Under the pieces are notes generated by a model. That model saw only the letters and a list, made by a program, of their open reading frames with translations, was not told the origin of the DNA and searched no databases. This document shows, piece by piece, positions 61,119 to 64,000 of a stretch of DNA of 64,000 nucleotides; position 1 is the stretch's first letter; each line of letters starts with the position of its first letter. The stretch lies in assembly GCA_023614405.1 (NCBI GenBank), contig JAJUPC010000039.1, forward strand, positions 310,001 through 374,000, given 5' to 3'. The translations under genes and the position numbers were made by a program. The stretch comes from Avena insularis (lineage: Eukaryota; Streptophyta; Magnoliopsida; Poales; Poaceae).

Positions 61119-62655
61119 ATGTATATGTGATTTTACTATACATGAATTATTGTAAGTGCATTCATTGCACTTCAAATAACATCGATCCCTCCTATTGAAA
61201 AATTATTTATCAAAAATGCATAACAACGCTACAAAGTTTTACATTTCATTATAAGATCAAACTTTAATAGAGGGAAGTTATTTTAGATGCATGTATGATA
61301 CTTCAAATATAAAAAATCTACATTAGAGGGGAAATTTCTGATAAATCTAAACTAATAAGAAAAAGTTACATGTGATCGTATATAAAAAAACTTACTTGGC
61401 ATGATCACATGATTTAACTGATGAAACAAGTCACTAGAGGCATCCTCTGCTATGCTTAGAGTTTAGGGTATAGAGTTTACGGTTTAATTACCACTAAACC
61501 CCCAAACCCTTCCCTCTAGCATTCTTATGTATATGTGATTTTACTATCTATGAATTATTGTAAGTGGATTTATCTCACTTCAAATAACTTCGATCCCTCC
61601 TATTGATAAATTATTTATCAAGAATACATAAGAATGCTGCGAAGTTTTTAAAATTCATTGTAAGATCAAGCTTTACTAGAGGGAAGTTACTTTAGATGCA
61701 TGTATGATACTTCAAATATATAACATCTAACCTAGAGAGGAAATTAGTGATCAATCTGAACTAGTAAGAAGAAGTTACGTGTGATCGTATATAAAAAACT
61801 TACTTGGCATGATCACATGATTTAAATGTAACAAGTCACTAGAGGCATCCTCTTCTATTCTTAGAGTTTAGGGTTTAGAGTACAGATTTTATGGTTTAAT
61901 TACCACTAAACCCCAAATCCCTCCCTCTAGCATTTATGTATATGTGATTTTACAATCTAAGAATGTTGTGAAGTTTTTCATTTCATTGTAAGATCAAGCT
62001 TTACTAGAGGGAAGTTACTTTAGATGCATGCATGATACTTCAAATATATAACATCTAAACTAGAGTGGAAATTTTTGATAAATCTAAACTAATATTAAAA
62101 AGTTACATGCGATCGTAAATAAAAAATTTACTTGGCATGATCACATGATTTAACTGATGTAACAAGTCACTAGATGCATTCTCTGCTATGCTTAGAGTTT
62201 AGGGTTTAGGGTATAGAGTTTAGAGTTTAATTACCATTAAACCCCAAATCCTTCCCTCTAGTGTTCTTATTTATATGTGATTTTACTATCTATGAATTAA
62301 TCTAAGTGCATTCATCGTACTTCAAATAATATCGATCCCTCCTATTGGGAAATTATTTATCAAGAATGCATAAGAATGTTGAGAAGTTTTTACATTTCGT
62401 TGTAAGATCAAGCTTTACTAGAGGAAAGTTACTTTAGATGCATATATGATACTTCAAATATATATAACATCTAAACTAGAGGGAAAATTATTGAGAAATC
62501 TAAACTAGTAAAAAAACTTACGTGCGATCGTATATAAAAAACTTACTTGGCATGATCACATGATTTAACTAATGTAACAAGTCACTAGAGGCATCCTCTG
62601 CTACGCTCAGAGTTTAGGGTTTAATTACCACTAAACCCCAAACCCTACACTCTAA
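61119..62655. repeat. Tandem array of about 413-bp units, copy 2
   Basis: Units start at 61119, 61527, 61936 and 62269. The third unit has lost about 80 bp near 61955, so it is about 333 bp. Telomere-like hairpin arms are as in copy 1. Confidence 0.85.
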
Positions 62656-63244
62656 AACCTAAACCGTAAGCACCGCCGATGATGCTGCTCTTGATTTATC
62701 CCACCAATGAAATCATGTGGTTATGTTAAGTAAGTTTTTCATTTAACAACACAAAGTGCAAGTACTAGGACTTGAAATTGGGTGGGTTGGAACACACCTC
62801 TCCACCACTAGGCTATGCCACACTTTGTCATCAAACTTGAGTAAAATATATTATGAACAACACATGGTGACAAGACAGGGCATGGGAATTTTGTTTCAAA
62901 ACTTCTACAGACGGCTTGTTTATCAAATCACCTCCAAAAATATATTATTAGAGGTGGACTAATCTTTGGACCTTCACCGCGCTGCTCACAGATGGTTCAT
63001 AATTTGAATAATTGCCTATAAGTCGATTTTTGGGGGCATCCAGGTTTTTTGCCCGCCTCCCCAATTATCAGAGTAGTGCATTTGTTTGAACCGCCTCCGA
63101 AAAGGTATTATTGGAGGTAGGTGAATTATTGGCAGCGATTTTTTCACAAAAACCACCTGCGGAAATGGGTTTAGAAGGTGGTTCAATTTTTTAGGCAAAA
63201 ACACACTCCGGGTGGATGCTACAGAGCCCGATTCTATAGTAGTG
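62656..63244. mobile_element. Terminal region of a CACTA-type DNA transposon, copy 2
   Basis: Counterpart of 34236-34826, ending TTCTATAGTAGTG followed by TAC. The same subterminal CCACCTCC/GGAGGTGG-type motifs. Confidence 0.6.
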
Positions 63245-63247
63245 TAC

Positions 63248-64000
63248 TTCGATGATCCACCTCCAAGGCGTCAAGCACCACCACCTCCAAGATGTCAAGC
63301 ACCAACATCTCAAAGGTGCCAAGCACCAACCTCTCTAATGTGTCAAGAGCAACCACCTCCAAGGCATAAAGTGCCACCTAATCCAAGAAAAGTGGTGCCC
63401 CAACATCATCTTCGTCAAGAGCTACCACGAAACAAGAATCTTCATCAACATATATCCTCTTATGATCATCGACACCATAAAGAGGATACACGACATCGTC
63501 AAAGGCATCTTCACCATAAATACGAATAATTCGTGACGAATGCCATGGTCCACCATCAAATGGAAAAGTTGAAAAGTGCCCTCGTCAAGTTCAAGAAGGA
63601 CATGAACAACAACTTCACCAAATTTAATGATTCAAGCTCCAGAAGGCACCTCAAGCACAAGAAGAGTGCCATGGAAAAGGATCATCATCGCGAGCGTCAT
63701 GTGGTTGACCAAGTATGTCACCAACATAAACCTTTGGCAAGGCACACCAATGACATCCGTCGACACCATCATAAGGCACCTTCCACTACTAGTGCCACCA
63801 CCAAAATGGCACCAGTCGCAAGCCTTCTTCCATGCCATCAAGCTTCAACACCAAGACTTCATGCCATCATAAATGAGGAGAACCAAGACGTCTACTTTGC
63901 CAAGTTGGACGAGGTCGTAAAAAATATGACTCCACATGATATAGAAGAGCACAAGTTGCTTTGCAAACAGTTGGATGCAATAGTGGTGTCAAGTGCCAAA
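63248..64000 (+). pseudogene. Gag-like pseudogene, copy 2 (runs off the edge)
   Basis: Counterpart of 34830-35581. It shares the TAA near 63527, but reads CAG at 63967 where copy 1 has TAG, so this copy stays open longer. Same proline-rich repeats and basic His-rich part. Confidence 0.5.

Larger units (their letters stand above)
41337..64000. repeat. Segmental duplication, copy 2
   Basis: Direct-repeat partner of 10236-35581, running off the right edge. Position 41337 pairs with 10236 and 64000 with 35581. Private insertions here are the solo copia LTR at 47910-49816 and the chromovirus LTR at 55573-60073. Homology probably begins further left in B (RT at about 40345), but the matching part of copy 1 lies beyond element A and outside the window. 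Confidence 0.93.

Noticed and set aside
1..64000. Intact host genes, tRNA, rRNA or bacterial-type operons
   Set aside because: All long reading frames belong to transposable elements or are their shadows; no tRNA cloverleaf or rRNA block was noticed on reading both strands.

Overview
This window looks like intergenic DNA from a large-genome grass of the wheat/barley tribe (Triticeae). It is built almost entirely of nested, decayed transposable elements. The grounds are an Angela/BARE-type Ty1/copia element with LTRs of about 1.75 kb that start TGTTGGAGATATGCCC, Ty3/gypsy elements with very long (about 4.7 kb) LTRs, a CACTA-type terminus, a hAT-like MITE, and plant-type spliced introns. I found no intact host gene, tRNA, rRNA or prokaryotic feature.

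Layout. Positions 1-10235 hold a minus-strand chromovirus (element A: gag, protease remnant, RT, integrase, chromodomain) flanked by giant LTRs; its 3' LTR runs off the left edge. It is inserted in a Tat-like gypsy element (B). B continues from 10236 with RNase H and integrase on the plus strand. Behind pol lies a multi-exon gene on the opposite strand (12428-15624) that encodes a protein resembling the 'putative gypsy type transposon' family (PF04195). Next comes a minus-strand, apparently non-autonomous element C (gag-position ORF 16378-17587; LTR 17814-31223). An 8.7 kb copia element (20131-28810, target duplication CCCTC) sits inside the C LTR. Then follow an acidic pseudogene, an array of four repeats of about 413 bp, a CACTA end (34826), a gag-like pseudogene interrupted by a 453 bp hAT-like MITE, and an LTR/leader with a tRNA-Asp-type primer site leading into an Athila-like gag.

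From 41337 to the right edge the same order B - antisense gene - C - acidic pseudogene - 413 bp repeats - CACTA end - gag-like pseudogene appears again in direct orientation, with identical internal junctions and a few percent divergence. This is a direct segmental duplication; 10236 pairs with 41337 and 35581 with 64000. Insertions found in only one copy order the events. Copy 1 alone carries element A and the copia element. Copy 2 alone carries a 1907 bp solo LTR (47910-49816, TSD TCTTC) and a second chromovirus LTR (55573-60073) joined to a local deletion.

The coding regions are almost all broken. Some lesions are shared by the two copies and so predate the duplication; others are private. 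The most noteworthy item is the spliced antisense gene of element B. It has six exons whose splice phases fit, a TATA box and an upstream array of 30-bp TGACGTG repeats, all preserved in both copies. The second is an in-frame chimera at 39485-40867 that joins an Athila-like gag to a truncated Tat-like reverse transcriptase and may mark the duplication junction.
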